The notes under the pieces were generated by a model. That model did not search any database and was not told the DNA's origin. It saw only the letters and a program-made list of their open reading frames with translations. Shown here piece by piece: positions 8,736 to 18,300 of a stretch of DNA of 64,000 nucleotides. This DNA is from Tunicatimonas pelagia. Lineage in GTDB: Bacteria > Bacteroidota > Bacteroidia > Cytophagales > Cyclobacteriaceae. The stretch covers positions 4,849,001 through 4,913,000 of the forward strand of contig NZ_CP120683.1 of NCBI RefSeq assembly GCF_030506325.1. The letters run 5' to 3'. The position numbers and the translations under genes were made by a program. Position 1 is the stretch's first letter, and each line of letters starts with the position of its first letter.

Positions 8736-9473
8736 CTACTGAGCCATGTAGCCACCGTCAAGTGGGTAGTAACTTCCGGTAGCAAAGGAGGCTTTTTCGC
8801 TGCTGAGCCAAATCACCATTTCAGCTACTTCTTCTGGGGTGCCTAACCGACCAATAGGATGTTTCTGGCGAAGTTGATCTACCGCTTCTTCGCCCAAAAC
8901 ATCTAACAGTGGGGTTTGAATAAAGGCCGGACCCAAAGCGTTAATTCGTATTCCTTGAGCGGCATACTCCAGAGCAGCACTTTTTGTAAGCCCGATGATA
9001 CCGTGCTTAGAAGCCGAGTAGGCAGCAGCGTAGGGCATACCCAACTGCCCCATAACCGAAGTAATATTCACAATACTCCCTCCGGTTTTAAGCAGTTCGG
9101 GAATTTCGTACTTCATACTGTGAAAAATGCCCGACAAATTAATTTGGATAACGTGCTGCCAGTTTTCTTCAGTGCAGTCGGCCAGGGGCACCAGGTCACC
9201 GCTAACTCCGGCGTTATTACAGGCGTAGTCTAACTGCCCGTACTTTTCAACTACAAATTTAATCAGGCTTTCCACCTGATTCGCTTTTGAAATATCTACG
9301 GCATACGCGGCCGCCTCACCGCCTGCTTGGCGAATTTCAGCTACAGTTTCCTCGCCCTTCTCTTTACGTCGGTTGGCTACTACTACTTTGGCGCCCTGTT
9401 TAGCGTAGGCTAGGGCTACGGCTTTTCCAATTCCGGAAGATGCTCCGGTAACTAATGCTACTTTATTGTTCAT
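8736..9473 (-). CDS. SDR family oxidoreductase (classical, FabG-like)
   Basis: From the ATG at 9471-9473 the product has 245 residues, the usual length of a classical short-chain dehydrogenase; an upstream TTG at 9497 would add eight atypical residues. The cofactor motif TGASSGIGKA is near residue 10, the structural NNAG motif near 87, the catalytic serine in ITSVMG near 137, and YSASK near 151, followed by the PxFIQTPL segment and a C-terminal YPLDGGYMAQ. An ANRRK basic pair after the second strand suggests NADP rather than NAD preference. The substrate is open; proteins of this type reduce 3-oxoacyl, sugar or alcohol substrates. It appears to be a single-gene unit. Confidence 0.9.
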   Translation of the reverse strand: MNNKVALVTGASSGIGKAVALAYAKQGAKVVVANRRKEKGEETVAEIRQAGGEAAAYAVDISKANQVESLIKFVVEKYGQLDYACNNAGVSGDLVPLADCTEENWQHVIQINLSGIFHSMKYEIPELLKTGGSIVNITSVMGQLGMPYAAAYSASKHGIIGLTKSAALEYAAQGIRINALGPAFIQTPLLDVLGEEAVDQLRQKHPIGRLGTPEEVAEMVIWLSSEKASFATGSYYPLDGGYMAQ

Positions 9474-9695
9474 TGGTATGTAATATTTACGCAACAAACA
9501 AGAAAGATGCAGAACAGTTTATAATTTATCTATAAATTATCAGTGATTTCTAGATTTGTTATTAGCATAATCAGCTAAGAAATCATCACAAGGATAGCAC
9601 GATAGAAACTTAGTTTGCATTCACAGTAGGTCTGCGGATAGAGCAAATTTTAATGAGCGGGTGCTCACGACCTATCATACCATCCTTAGCTATTA

Positions 9696-10118
9696 TTAAG
9701 AGACAACTGCCGACTTGCTTCGTTCAAACCAAGCCAGTGTGCCTTCTAAGTTGGGGAAGTTTTGTACGGGCAGATTAGCCTCATTAGCTGCTTTCTCCAC
9801 ACTATTCATACTTGCATTGGTAAAATGTTTCTCACCAACGATAATACCAACGTGTTTGACGGGAGTGGTAGTAAGCAGTTTAGGAACGAACTCTTCTTTA
9901 ATCCAACTTTGATTTTCCGCAGAAAGCACCTCTAAGTTACGATGGTCAGACACCCAAAAGCGTAAGTCTTTCTGGCGAATAAGATCGTAGGCCATATTCA
10001 TTGCTTCGGTGAGCGCTGCGTAGTTCTGAAACCCGCTCCAGGTGAGTAGCATCACCTGCTGTTCAGGCGAATACTCAATCTTGGCGTTCTTCTGTTCCCA
10101 GTGTGTAATTGTGTTCAT
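9696..10118 (-). CDS. STAS/SpoIIAA-like small protein
   Basis: Starting at the ATG at 10116-10118 the product has 140 residues and begins MNTITHWEQKNAKIEYSPEQ. The strand-turn-helix pattern VMLLTWSGFQNYAALTEAMNMAYDLI, then RFWVSDHRNLEVLS, then a long helix and VKHVGIIVGEKHF, resembles the SpoIIAA-like/STAS fold seen in many uncharacterised Bacteroidota proteins. A W-V-S-D-H-R motif at about 64-69 is the most conserved-looking part. An in-frame TTG at 10184 would add 22 residues with a hydrophobic stretch and is less likely. No partner anti-sigma factor or kinase is adjacent, so a regulatory role is not supported by context. Confidence 0.7.
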   Translation of the reverse strand: MNTITHWEQKNAKIEYSPEQQVMLLTWSGFQNYAALTEAMNMAYDLIRQKDLRFWVSDHRNLEVLSAENQSWIKEEFVPKLLTTTPVKHVGIIVGEKHFTNASMNSVEKAANEANLPVQNFPNLEGTLAWFERSKSAVVS

Positions 10119-10399
10119 ATTGCTTTTGTTTAAATAGAAGATGATATAATCTAATACAAAAGTAGTGGGTTTGGGGAAGAGCAAAAGTGAGCCTTAATGA
10201 TAAGCTTACCTGTGTAATATAGTATCCGGCTAACAAAAGAAAACCTTCTTCTTTAAACGTAAAACCGTCCTGATGCTGCTCATTCGTACCTTGGCGGTAT
10301 AGTCAGCAGCAAAAGGCTCAATCGGGTGGTGCCTCCGATCGTATCAGGTATTTATCATTTTCGCCCAGAAACAAAGCAGTTGATCACCCTTTACTTACA

Positions 10400-13030
10400 T
10401 CATTCGTTCCGTAGTGAGTCAACTGGATTGGCCACCGCTGCCCGAATAGACCGGAAACTGACTGTAACTAAAGCGATTAGCAGACCAACCAATGCCGCTA
10501 TTAAAAACATCCACCAGGCTAGGTCAATTTTGTAGGTAAAATCAGCCAGCCACTGTTGCATAAAGTAGTAACCCAGTGGAGCGGCTACCACGAAGGCAAT
10601 TCCCACCAGCAGTAGCAAATCTTTAGTGAACAGATATACAATGTGTAACACGGTAGCCCCTAGCACTTTTTGAATGCCCATCTCCTTAGTTCTCTGCGCG
10701 GTGATAAAACTAATGAGTCCGTATAACCCCAGACAGCCAATAAAAATGGCAATACCAGCGAAGAGAGAAAGTAAGCGGGAGGTTCGCTGCTCTTTTTCGT
10801 ACAGCGTAGCCAGGTCTTCATCCAAAAACTGATAAGTGAAGTAGTACTCAGGAAAAATCTCTTTCCACTGCTGCTCAATATGGGCAATAGCTTCTGAGGC
10901 TTGTAGCATATTGATCTTGAAAGATGCTTGTTGAAACATATTGGGAAATCGCGCCATGACAACCGATGGAATCTCTTGCTGGAGCGAGAGCGAATGAAAG
11001 TCCTTAACCACCCCAGTAATCGGCGCTTTTAATCCGTAGAAGCTCACTATCGTACCCAAAGCATCTTGTGGATTCTGAATACCATTATCCTTTAGGAAGG
11101 TTTCATTCACTAATATTTGCGTAGAGTCACTACTTTGTAGGTTACGACCAGCCAACAACGGAATATTGTACAGATGTATATAATGTTCGTCAATAAGCTT
11201 TATCTCGGTTGACTGTTCTTCGTTCGGAGTTTTCTCAAAGGTGTAGCCTGTCCACCATTTGTTAATTGTAGCCGAAGGAGCGTTCAGGGAGAAACTAGTC
11301 GCTTCAATAGCCGAGTTCTGGGCGGTAGTATTTCGGAGGGCTTGCAACGTTGAGGGATTGCTTTCTGGGATTTCAACTACAACTACCGCCTCTTTGTCGA
11401 AGCCTAAAGCGGTGGTGTTGAAGTAGTGCATTTGACTGACTACTACAATGGTGCAAATAATAAGCATTTGCGATAGAGCAAACTGAAAAATAATGAGTCC
11501 GCGGCGTAAGTTCACCCCCCCAGTTTGCTGATTGGTCAGCGTATTTTTGAGCGTGGCTGCCGGACGAAACCGCGCCAGTACCACAGACGGATAAAAGCCA
11601 GCTAGTACGCCTACTGCGAGTGATATACCGAAAGCGATGAGTAAGGTCAACGGTTGATACAACCAGGATATGTCCAGTGTAACTCCTAATAAGTTAGGCA
11701 GGTAGGGAAAAACCATAACAACTATCAGATAGGCCAAAAGGAGGGCAATGAGAGTGAGCGTAAACGTTTCGCTCATAAACTGACCAATCATTTGATGGCG
11801 AGTGCTTCCTAACACTTTGCGTATGCCTACTTCTTTGGATCGCTTTACGGCTTGGGCAGTGGCTAAATTCACAAAGTTAATGCAAGCGGTTACCAGGAGA
11901 AAAAAGCCGATAAGAGATAAACTTGTAATAGTAGACTTACTAATAGAGCGTTTAGAGAAGTTCGTGCTACCTATATCGCCGTTATAGTGAATCTCAGACA
12001 GAGGCTGCAAAACATGAGTAGTTTTTTCATCGGCTACTTCCTGACTAACGTACTTGCTAATCGTGGCGTGAAACTGCGTTTCTACTTCGCTTGGATTAGT
12101 GCCTTCGTTGAGAAGTACGTAGGTGTGATGGTAAGAGTTAGTACTTAAGTCGTACTCAGCTTGGTAACCACCTTTTTGCTGAAAGGTAGCGTAAGAAACT
12201 GCTATCTCAATCGGCATGTCGGTGTTCAGTGGCGTATCTTGAATAATACCACTCACAATGAGATCGTATTCATTATTCAACTTCATTCGTTTTCCTAGCG
12301 CATCTCCGTCGAAGTACTTATCGGCTAAGGCCTCGCTAATGGCTACCTGCCCGGATTCCGATAGCGATTTTTTCGGGTCACCTACCTTCCAGGGGAAGTG
12401 AAAGATCTCAAAGAATGAAGGAGTTATAAAGTAGATATGCAACTCGCGGGTCAGCTCTTCGTTTATTTTAACCTGGGTTTGGGCCGGGTTTAGTCGGTAG
12501 GCTACGGCTACGTTCTCTATACCAGTGAATTCGTTTTCTATCACCGGCATCAGCCCGGTCGGCGTTCCGGTATCGCCCTCCTCCCGCACTTCATCAGGAT
12601 TCCCCGTTAGCACTCGGTAAATGCGATCAGCCTGAGGATGAAAGGTATCGAAACTCAGCTCAAAGCTCACCAACAAAAAGATAACAAGTGCTCCGGCAAT
12701 ACCCAGCGTAAGTCCGGCAATATTGATCGCTGCAAAGCTTTGGTGCTTCTGAATATTTCTGAGAGCGATGGTAAAATAGTTTTTGAACATAGCGGTGTGA
12801 TTTGTAGGATAGTATTTTCTTTTTCGGATATAATCAGGGTGCAGAAACATCAGTACATTGAACCAGTAAAGTAATTGAGCTCGTCGTAGCCATTTTGCTT
12901 CCACTCTCCGTCGGAACAACTCGTACAGATCGCCTTCTACCTCGTCCAGCAGTTCGGGGCGACAGTACCAGCGAAGGAAGCGGGTAGCCCAGAGAGGCGG
13001 GGATTTACTATCTTTACCACCCTTACTCAT
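10400..13030 (-). CDS. MacB/FtsX-type permease with N-terminal prefix domain, array member 1 (last in operon)
   Basis: This 876-residue protein has three parts. Residues 1-80 form a soluble prefix with FLRWYCRPELLDEVEGDLYE and a HPDYIRKRKYY end, followed by the conserved TNHTAM linker. Then come two tandem halves, each with an anchoring helix, a MacB-type periplasmic domain and an FtsX domain of three helices. The FtsX coupling motif occurs twice: KEVGIRKVLGS near 400 and KEMGIQKVLGA near 785. Such permeases normally work with an ABC ATPase in mechanotransmission or efflux of peptides, lipoproteins or drugs; no ATPase is in the array. It overlaps its upstream neighbour by 8 bp (ATGAGTAA) and ends the operon. 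Confidence 0.9.
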   Translation of the reverse strand: MSKGGKDSKSPPLWATRFLRWYCRPELLDEVEGDLYELFRRRVEAKWLRRAQLLYWFNVLMFLHPDYIRKRKYYPTNHTAMFKNYFTIALRNIQKHQSFAAINIAGLTLGIAGALVIFLLVSFELSFDTFHPQADRIYRVLTGNPDEVREEGDTGTPTGLMPVIENEFTGIENVAVAYRLNPAQTQVKINEELTRELHIYFITPSFFEIFHFPWKVGDPKKSLSESGQVAISEALADKYFDGDALGKRMKLNNEYDLIVSGIIQDTPLNTDMPIEIAVSYATFQQKGGYQAEYDLSTNSYHHTYVLLNEGTNPSEVETQFHATISKYVSQEVADEKTTHVLQPLSEIHYNGDIGSTNFSKRSISKSTITSLSLIGFFLLVTACINFVNLATAQAVKRSKEVGIRKVLGSTRHQMIGQFMSETFTLTLIALLLAYLIVVMVFPYLPNLLGVTLDISWLYQPLTLLIAFGISLAVGVLAGFYPSVVLARFRPAATLKNTLTNQQTGGVNLRRGLIIFQFALSQMLIICTIVVVSQMHYFNTTALGFDKEAVVVVEIPESNPSTLQALRNTTAQNSAIEATSFSLNAPSATINKWWTGYTFEKTPNEEQSTEIKLIDEHYIHLYNIPLLAGRNLQSSDSTQILVNETFLKDNGIQNPQDALGTIVSFYGLKAPITGVVKDFHSLSLQQEIPSVVMARFPNMFQQASFKINMLQASEAIAHIEQQWKEIFPEYYFTYQFLDEDLATLYEKEQRTSRLLSLFAGIAIFIGCLGLYGLISFITAQRTKEMGIQKVLGATVLHIVYLFTKDLLLLVGIAFVVAAPLGYYFMQQWLADFTYKIDLAWWMFLIAALVGLLIALVTVSFRSIRAAVANPVDSLRNE

Positions 13031-15650
13031 TGCGTAGAGAATCTACCGGATTGGCCAGAGCGGCTTTGATGGATTGGAAACTGACGGTTAGCATTGCAAC
13101 GAATGTAGCTGTCAACCCAGCCAGCGCAAATACCCACCAAGGCATCGGCGTTCGATAGGCAAAGTCGGCTAGCCATTGCTGTAGCACGTACCACGCAATA
13201 GGAGTAGCAATGATGAAAGCAATGAGCACCAGCACCAAAAAGTCTTTGGATAACAAACGCACAATACTGCTTTCGGTGGCTCCTAACACTTTACGGATAC
13301 CAATTTCTTTGGTACGTTGCACAATCGTATAAGAAATTAATCCCAGTAATCCGAGGCAAGCGATGAAAATAGCTAAACCCGCAAAGTAGACGAAAAGCTG
13401 CCCGAAACGAACTTCCGCCCGATACTGTCGGTCAAAAGCTTCATCAAGGAAGAAGTAGTTAAACGGACGCTGCGGAGCCAGGTCTTGCCATTGCTGTTCT
13501 AATTCAGATACTGTCGCAGACAAGTTTTCGCTACGTAGGTTGAGCGAAATATACTGAGAAACATAAGGTACCCAGCGAATAGTCATGGGCTTTACATTTT
13601 CTTGTAGTGAGCGGAAATGGTAGTCTTGTACTACTCCCACAATTTCTCCTTCTACTCCCCATTGCGAGAAACGCTTTCCGATAATATCTTCTGACTTAGC
13701 ATAGCCGCAACTTTTTGCCAAAGCCTCATTTATGATCAATGTAGAGCTATCGGTTGCAAACTCCGGTGAGAAGTACCGACCCGCAGTAAGCTCTATTTCG
13801 TAATGACTGAGAAAGTTATGGTCTACGTAGAACTGGTTGACATTGGTGGCTTGCATGTCGCCATCAGGATTTTCTATTTCGGTAAACGCGTGGTTGTTGG
13901 CCCGGCCGGGCACACTGGATGAGGTAGATAGAGATTGCACGGACGGGTGTCCACTGAGCTGCTGTTTAATCGCTTCTATATTCTTTTGTACGGCTGGGTC
14001 ACCTCGGAAATCAATCACTAACATCTGATCTTTTTTAAATCCTAGTGACTGGCTTTTCATGAAGTCTAATTGAGCGTATACTACCATTGTACCAGCAATT
14101 AGTACAATAGAAATGGCAAATTGGGCAACCACTAGCACTTTTCGTAGTACAATCCCTCGCTGACTGCTACTGAAACGTCCCTTCAAAATAGTAGCTGAAC
14201 CGAAACCAGAAAGCACAAGTGCTGGATAGATACCGGCCAGTAAACCAATCATCAGTGTGAACACCGTAAAAATGGGTAGATAGTAGGTCTCCTGAAAAAC
14301 ACTATCGGCTACGGTCTTACCTGCTAACTGATTAAAAGTAGGCAGTAACACCTCACCTAAAAGTAGTGCTATTGCAAAAGCCGTCAGGCTAAGCAGCACC
14401 GACTCCAGGAGAAATTGCGTAGTTAGCTGACGACGAACCGCACCTGCTACTTTTCTAATACCCACTTCCTTAGCTCGCTCGGTAGCCCGGGACGTAGCCA
14501 GATTCATGAAATTAATACAGGCAATCAACAGGATGAAAACGGCAATCGCTGAGAATATTCTCACGTTGGTTAAACTACCGATGATAAATCCGCCCCGATC
14601 CGAGAAGTAAACTTTCGATAATGGTTCTAGAAACAATGTGTAGTTCATTCCATTATTAAGGTTATCCTCGCTGATGTACTTTGATAGAAAGTTGGGCAGT
14701 TTACTTTCTAGCACTTTCGGATCAGCTCCCTCAGATAATTGTACGTACGAAGTGTAGCCGAAATTACCCCACTGCTCCGATCGAGTAGGGTTAAGTTCTT
14801 CTAGCTCACTAGAGAGCGAAAGAAACACTTGAGCGTCAAAACTTGAGTTCTTGGGTATATCTCGCATCACTCCGGTTACAGTGCAATTATACTCTTGCTC
14901 TATCAGCAACTGTTGACCTAGTGGGTCTTCATTGCCAAAATACTTCTGAGCACCTTTTTCCGTTAGCACGATGCTAAATGGCTCTTTTAATGCAGTTTTC
15001 GGATTGCCTTGTAGTAATGTGAAGCTAAAAACATCAAAAAAGGTAGAGTCCACCAGCATCGCTTCATCTTCCTCAAACGTTTTATCATCCGTTTGCAAAA
15101 GAAATGCAGCGTCATCTATGCGCACCATATTTTCTACTTCGGGAAAGTCAGTCTTCATATAAGCTGCCATAGGAGATGAAGTACCTTTCTCGTAGATGAT
15201 CTCTGTAGGAGTTTTAATATCAACCACGACTCGGTAGGTGCGATCCGCTTTAGAATGGAAGTTATCATAGCTTAATTCATGGTTGACATAGAGAAAGATC
15301 AGCAAGCAGCAGGTCATACCGATGGCTAAGCCTAACACGTTAATGGTTGCGTAAAATTTATGCTTCACCGCATTGCGGGCGGTAACTTTCAGATAGCTTC
15401 TAAACATGGCAGTGTGATTAATTGAGTTATATTGTTTTCGTTTTCGGATATAGTCAGGGTGAAAGAACATTAACACATTGAGCCAGTAGCGTAACTGCGC
15501 TCGTCGAAGTCCTTTCGCTTCTACTCGTCGCTGAAACAGCTCATACAAATCCCCTTCTATTTCATCTAGTAGCTCTGAGCGGCAGTACCAGCGGAGGAAG
15601 CGAGTAGCTAAGCGGGGTGGGGATTTACTATCTTTGCTGTCCTTACTCAT
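13023..15650 (-). CDS. MacB/FtsX-type permease with prefix domain, array member 2
   Basis: The 875-residue paralogue has the same plan: prefix domain (WYCRSELLDEIEGDLYELFQ), NHTAM linker, first periplasmic domain from about 125 to 360, FtsX helices with KEVGIRKVAGA near 400, a second anchor helix near 510, second periplasmic domain, and a last FtsX unit with KEIGIRKVLGA near 785. The ends are much more like members 1 and 3 than the periplasmic domains are: the C-terminal NPVDSLRNE is identical in the three. Both gene borders are 8-bp overlaps of the form ATGAGTAA, so translation is probably coupled along members 3, 2 and 1 at these points. Substrate is unknown; a periplasmic ligand-sensing or export role is inferred from the family. 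Confidence 0.9.
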   Translation of the reverse strand: MSKDSKDSKSPPRLATRFLRWYCRSELLDEIEGDLYELFQRRVEAKGLRRAQLRYWLNVLMFFHPDYIRKRKQYNSINHTAMFRSYLKVTARNAVKHKFYATINVLGLAIGMTCCLLIFLYVNHELSYDNFHSKADRTYRVVVDIKTPTEIIYEKGTSSPMAAYMKTDFPEVENMVRIDDAAFLLQTDDKTFEEDEAMLVDSTFFDVFSFTLLQGNPKTALKEPFSIVLTEKGAQKYFGNEDPLGQQLLIEQEYNCTVTGVMRDIPKNSSFDAQVFLSLSSELEELNPTRSEQWGNFGYTSYVQLSEGADPKVLESKLPNFLSKYISEDNLNNGMNYTLFLEPLSKVYFSDRGGFIIGSLTNVRIFSAIAVFILLIACINFMNLATSRATERAKEVGIRKVAGAVRRQLTTQFLLESVLLSLTAFAIALLLGEVLLPTFNQLAGKTVADSVFQETYYLPIFTVFTLMIGLLAGIYPALVLSGFGSATILKGRFSSSQRGIVLRKVLVVAQFAISIVLIAGTMVVYAQLDFMKSQSLGFKKDQMLVIDFRGDPAVQKNIEAIKQQLSGHPSVQSLSTSSSVPGRANNHAFTEIENPDGDMQATNVNQFYVDHNFLSHYEIELTAGRYFSPEFATDSSTLIINEALAKSCGYAKSEDIIGKRFSQWGVEGEIVGVVQDYHFRSLQENVKPMTIRWVPYVSQYISLNLRSENLSATVSELEQQWQDLAPQRPFNYFFLDEAFDRQYRAEVRFGQLFVYFAGLAIFIACLGLLGLISYTIVQRTKEIGIRKVLGATESSIVRLLSKDFLVLVLIAFIIATPIAWYVLQQWLADFAYRTPMPWWVFALAGLTATFVAMLTVSFQSIKAALANPVDSLRNE

Positions 15651-18300
15651 TGCGCAGAGAATCTACCGGATTGGCCAAGGCGGCTTTGATGGATTGGAAG
15701 CTGATGGTAGCAATGGCGATCAACAATGCTGCTCCACTGGCCAGGACAAAAATCCACCAGCCCAACTCAGCCTGGTAGGCAAAGTCTTGCAGCCAGTGCC
15801 GGGCTGCCCACCAGGCTAAGGGCCAGGCAAACAGGTTGGCAATCATAATCAACCACAAAAAGTCTTTGGAAACCAACCTTACAATGCTACTGACCGAAGC
15901 ACCTAATACCTTACGGATACTAATCTCTTTGACCCGTTGCTGTGCCGTAAAGGTAGCCAGTCCGAACAATCCCAGACAAGCGATAAAGATAGCCAGACCG
16001 GAGGCTGCCGTAAACACCTGCTGATATTGCTGCTCCGCCTGATATTGTTGGTTGTAGCGTTCATCGGCGAAAAAGAACTCAAAGGGGTTGCCCGGAAAAT
16101 ATTCTTCAAAGCGCTGTTCCAGTTCGCTAACCTTAGCCGGTAGCTGGTCTGTGGTGAGTCGCACCGTAAAGAATACGCCATTATTACGCGGCATGAAGAT
16201 CATAGGAGTGATGGCCTTTTTGAGCGACTGATGGTTATAATCATGCACCACACCGATAATCTCTCGTTCTCTGCCGTACAGTATCTTTTGTCCAATGGCT
16301 TCCTGGGCGGAGGCAAAGCCAAGTTCCAGTGCCGCTTTTTCGTTTACCATCACCTGGTCTACCTGATCGGGCGGGCTTTCGCACATTTGTGGCGTAAAGT
16401 TTTTTCCGGCGATGAGCGTAATGTCGTAGGTATCTAAGTAACGATGATCAATATTCAGAAAATCATACACCTTCTTCTCATCTTCCGGTGCCGGATGAAG
16501 GCTAGTCACGCCCGACGTACTGAAGTTGTAATACATACCCGGTACGCTGCCGCTGTTGGTATAGTTCTGCACAAAAGACAATTGTTCCAGTTCGTTTTGG
16601 AAAGAGGCGGTTCGCTGCGCAAATGAATCGTCTTTGCCTACCGAAGGCGCATAAAAAGTAAGCAGTTGCTCCATGTCCATATGTAAATCGCGATTTTGCA
16701 TAAACTGCAACTGACGAAACAGCACCAACGTACCGATCATAAGTATCACTGAAACCGAGAACTGGAAAACTACCAGTACCCGGCGAAGCAGCACCCCCTT
16801 GCCGGCTTGGCCCAGTGCGCCTTTCAGTACCCGGAGTGGCTTGAAGGAAGATAGTACAAAAGCAGTATAGCTGCCTGATGCCACAGAGCCGGCCAACAGC
16901 AACAAGACGCCTAACATCCAATCATGTTGCGGCGCCAGGCTGGCCAGCGAAAGCGTTTGCCCGGTGAGTTGGTTGAAATAATCCTGAACGAGCATAACAA
17001 GTAGCAAAGCCAGTCCGAACGCCAGGCTGTTCAATAGAAAAGATTCTCCCAAAAATTGCCCGATCAACTGCTTCCGCCGAGCTCCTACGACTTTGCGAAC
17101 GCCTACTTCTTTGGCCCGCTTCATCGCACCAGCCGTAGAAAGATTGATATAGTTGAGCCAGGCAATGAGTAAGATCAACAAAGCAATACCGCTCAGCATA
17201 TACACAAAGGGCAGCTTGCCAAACGTAGGATCGGCATCGCCCAGGGATTGAGCCAAATGGACATATCGGAAAGGCTGCAGGCGAATGAGATCCTCGTCAT
17301 CCGGCTGTAAGGTCATTTTATAGTCGGTAAGTTGCCCTTGCAATGCTTTAGGGTCGGTGCCGTCTTGGAGAAGCAAATACGTGTATACATATTGCGCATC
17401 TACATTGTCTAACCTCGCCCAATCGTTGCCATTACGGTTAGCCGGGTTAGCCAATGTCTGCAAAGAAAAGAGCATATCATACCGGATATCGGAATTTTCG
17501 GGCATGTCCTGGTAGACGATGCCTACCGTATAAGCCGTATTGCCAAACATATTATTCAGCGTCAGCACCTTACCGATAGGCTCTTGGTCGCCAAAATATT
17601 TCTGGGCATACGATTGAGATAGGGCAATCGTATTGGGTGATTGCAGCGCGTTCGGGCTGCCTTGCAACACCGGAAACGAAAACATACGAAAGAAGCTACC
17701 GTCGGCATACGCGATAGGCTCCGCTTCCAAGTGCGATTGCAGGTACTGACCCAGGCTATCGTCGTAATACGTGACCGTCCCCCGGGCAACGCCTTGGGCG
17801 AGGCGGCAAAAGTCGGCTACCTCCGGAAAATTTTCTTGGCTGAAAGCAGCCACCCCGGGCGAGATGACCTCCATACTTGGCTGCCCTTCTTTCTGAAATA
17901 ACACCCGGTACAGATTGGGCAGTTGCGTATGAAAGCGGTTGAAACTCTGCTGATAACCGACATATTCCAGGATCAGGATGAAAGCAGCCATACCCAAAGC
18001 CAGTCCTGACAGGTTAATCACCGAAAAAGCTTTGTGCTTTTGCAACTGGCGAAAAGTGATGTGGAAATAGTTTCTAAGCATAGCGGTATGATTGGTAGGG
18101 TAATATTTTCGTTTTCGGATATAATCAGGATGAAAGAACATCAATACGTTGAGCCAGTAGCGTAGCTGCGCTCGTTGTAACCCTTTCGTTTCCACTCGCC
18201 GTTGAAAGAGTTCGTACAAGTCCCCTTCTACTTCATCGAGCAACTCCGAGCGGCAGTACCAGCGCAGAAAAATGGTAGCAGCATGTGGGGGCCTCTTCAC
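15643..18300 (-). CDS. MacB/FtsX-type permease with prefix domain, array member 3
   Basis: An 885-residue paralogue that begins with a shorter prefix (MKRPPHAATIFLRWYCRSEL), using a GTG start whose G is the last base of the upstream gene's TAG stop. The two-half MacB/FtsX layout is kept, with KEVGVRKVVGA near 405 and KEISIRKVLGA near 795, and the C-terminal NPVDSLRNE shared with members 1 and 2. The central part is visibly richer in G and C than the neighbouring genes (runs such as gccgggctgcccaccaggc), with more GCC/GGC/CTG codons, which may mean a different history for this copy. As in the others, no nucleotide-binding domain is fused or adjacent. Confidence 0.9.
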   Translation of the reverse strand: MKRPPHAATIFLRWYCRSELLDEVEGDLYELFQRRVETKGLQRAQLRYWLNVLMFFHPDYIRKRKYYPTNHTAMLRNYFHITFRQLQKHKAFSVINLSGLALGMAAFILILEYVGYQQSFNRFHTQLPNLYRVLFQKEGQPSMEVISPGVAAFSQENFPEVADFCRLAQGVARGTVTYYDDSLGQYLQSHLEAEPIAYADGSFFRMFSFPVLQGSPNALQSPNTIALSQSYAQKYFGDQEPIGKVLTLNNMFGNTAYTVGIVYQDMPENSDIRYDMLFSLQTLANPANRNGNDWARLDNVDAQYVYTYLLLQDGTDPKALQGQLTDYKMTLQPDDEDLIRLQPFRYVHLAQSLGDADPTFGKLPFVYMLSGIALLILLIAWLNYINLSTAGAMKRAKEVGVRKVVGARRKQLIGQFLGESFLLNSLAFGLALLLVMLVQDYFNQLTGQTLSLASLAPQHDWMLGVLLLLAGSVASGSYTAFVLSSFKPLRVLKGALGQAGKGVLLRRVLVVFQFSVSVILMIGTLVLFRQLQFMQNRDLHMDMEQLLTFYAPSVGKDDSFAQRTASFQNELEQLSFVQNYTNSGSVPGMYYNFSTSGVTSLHPAPEDEKKVYDFLNIDHRYLDTYDITLIAGKNFTPQMCESPPDQVDQVMVNEKAALELGFASAQEAIGQKILYGREREIIGVVHDYNHQSLKKAITPMIFMPRNNGVFFTVRLTTDQLPAKVSELEQRFEEYFPGNPFEFFFADERYNQQYQAEQQYQQVFTAASGLAIFIACLGLFGLATFTAQQRVKEISIRKVLGASVSSIVRLVSKDFLWLIMIANLFAWPLAWWAARHWLQDFAYQAELGWWIFVLASGAALLIAIATISFQSIKAALANPVDSLRNE

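Noticed and set aside
9498-9695. Possible small RNA gene in the 222-bp gap around 9474-9695
   Set aside because: The only structure is a short gagcgggtgctc-like inverted repeat; there is no terminator or promoter pair to support a transcript.
10326-10535. 69-codon plus-strand frame over the permease array end
   Set aside because: Most of it is antisense to conserved permease sequence and it has no protein-like features of its own.
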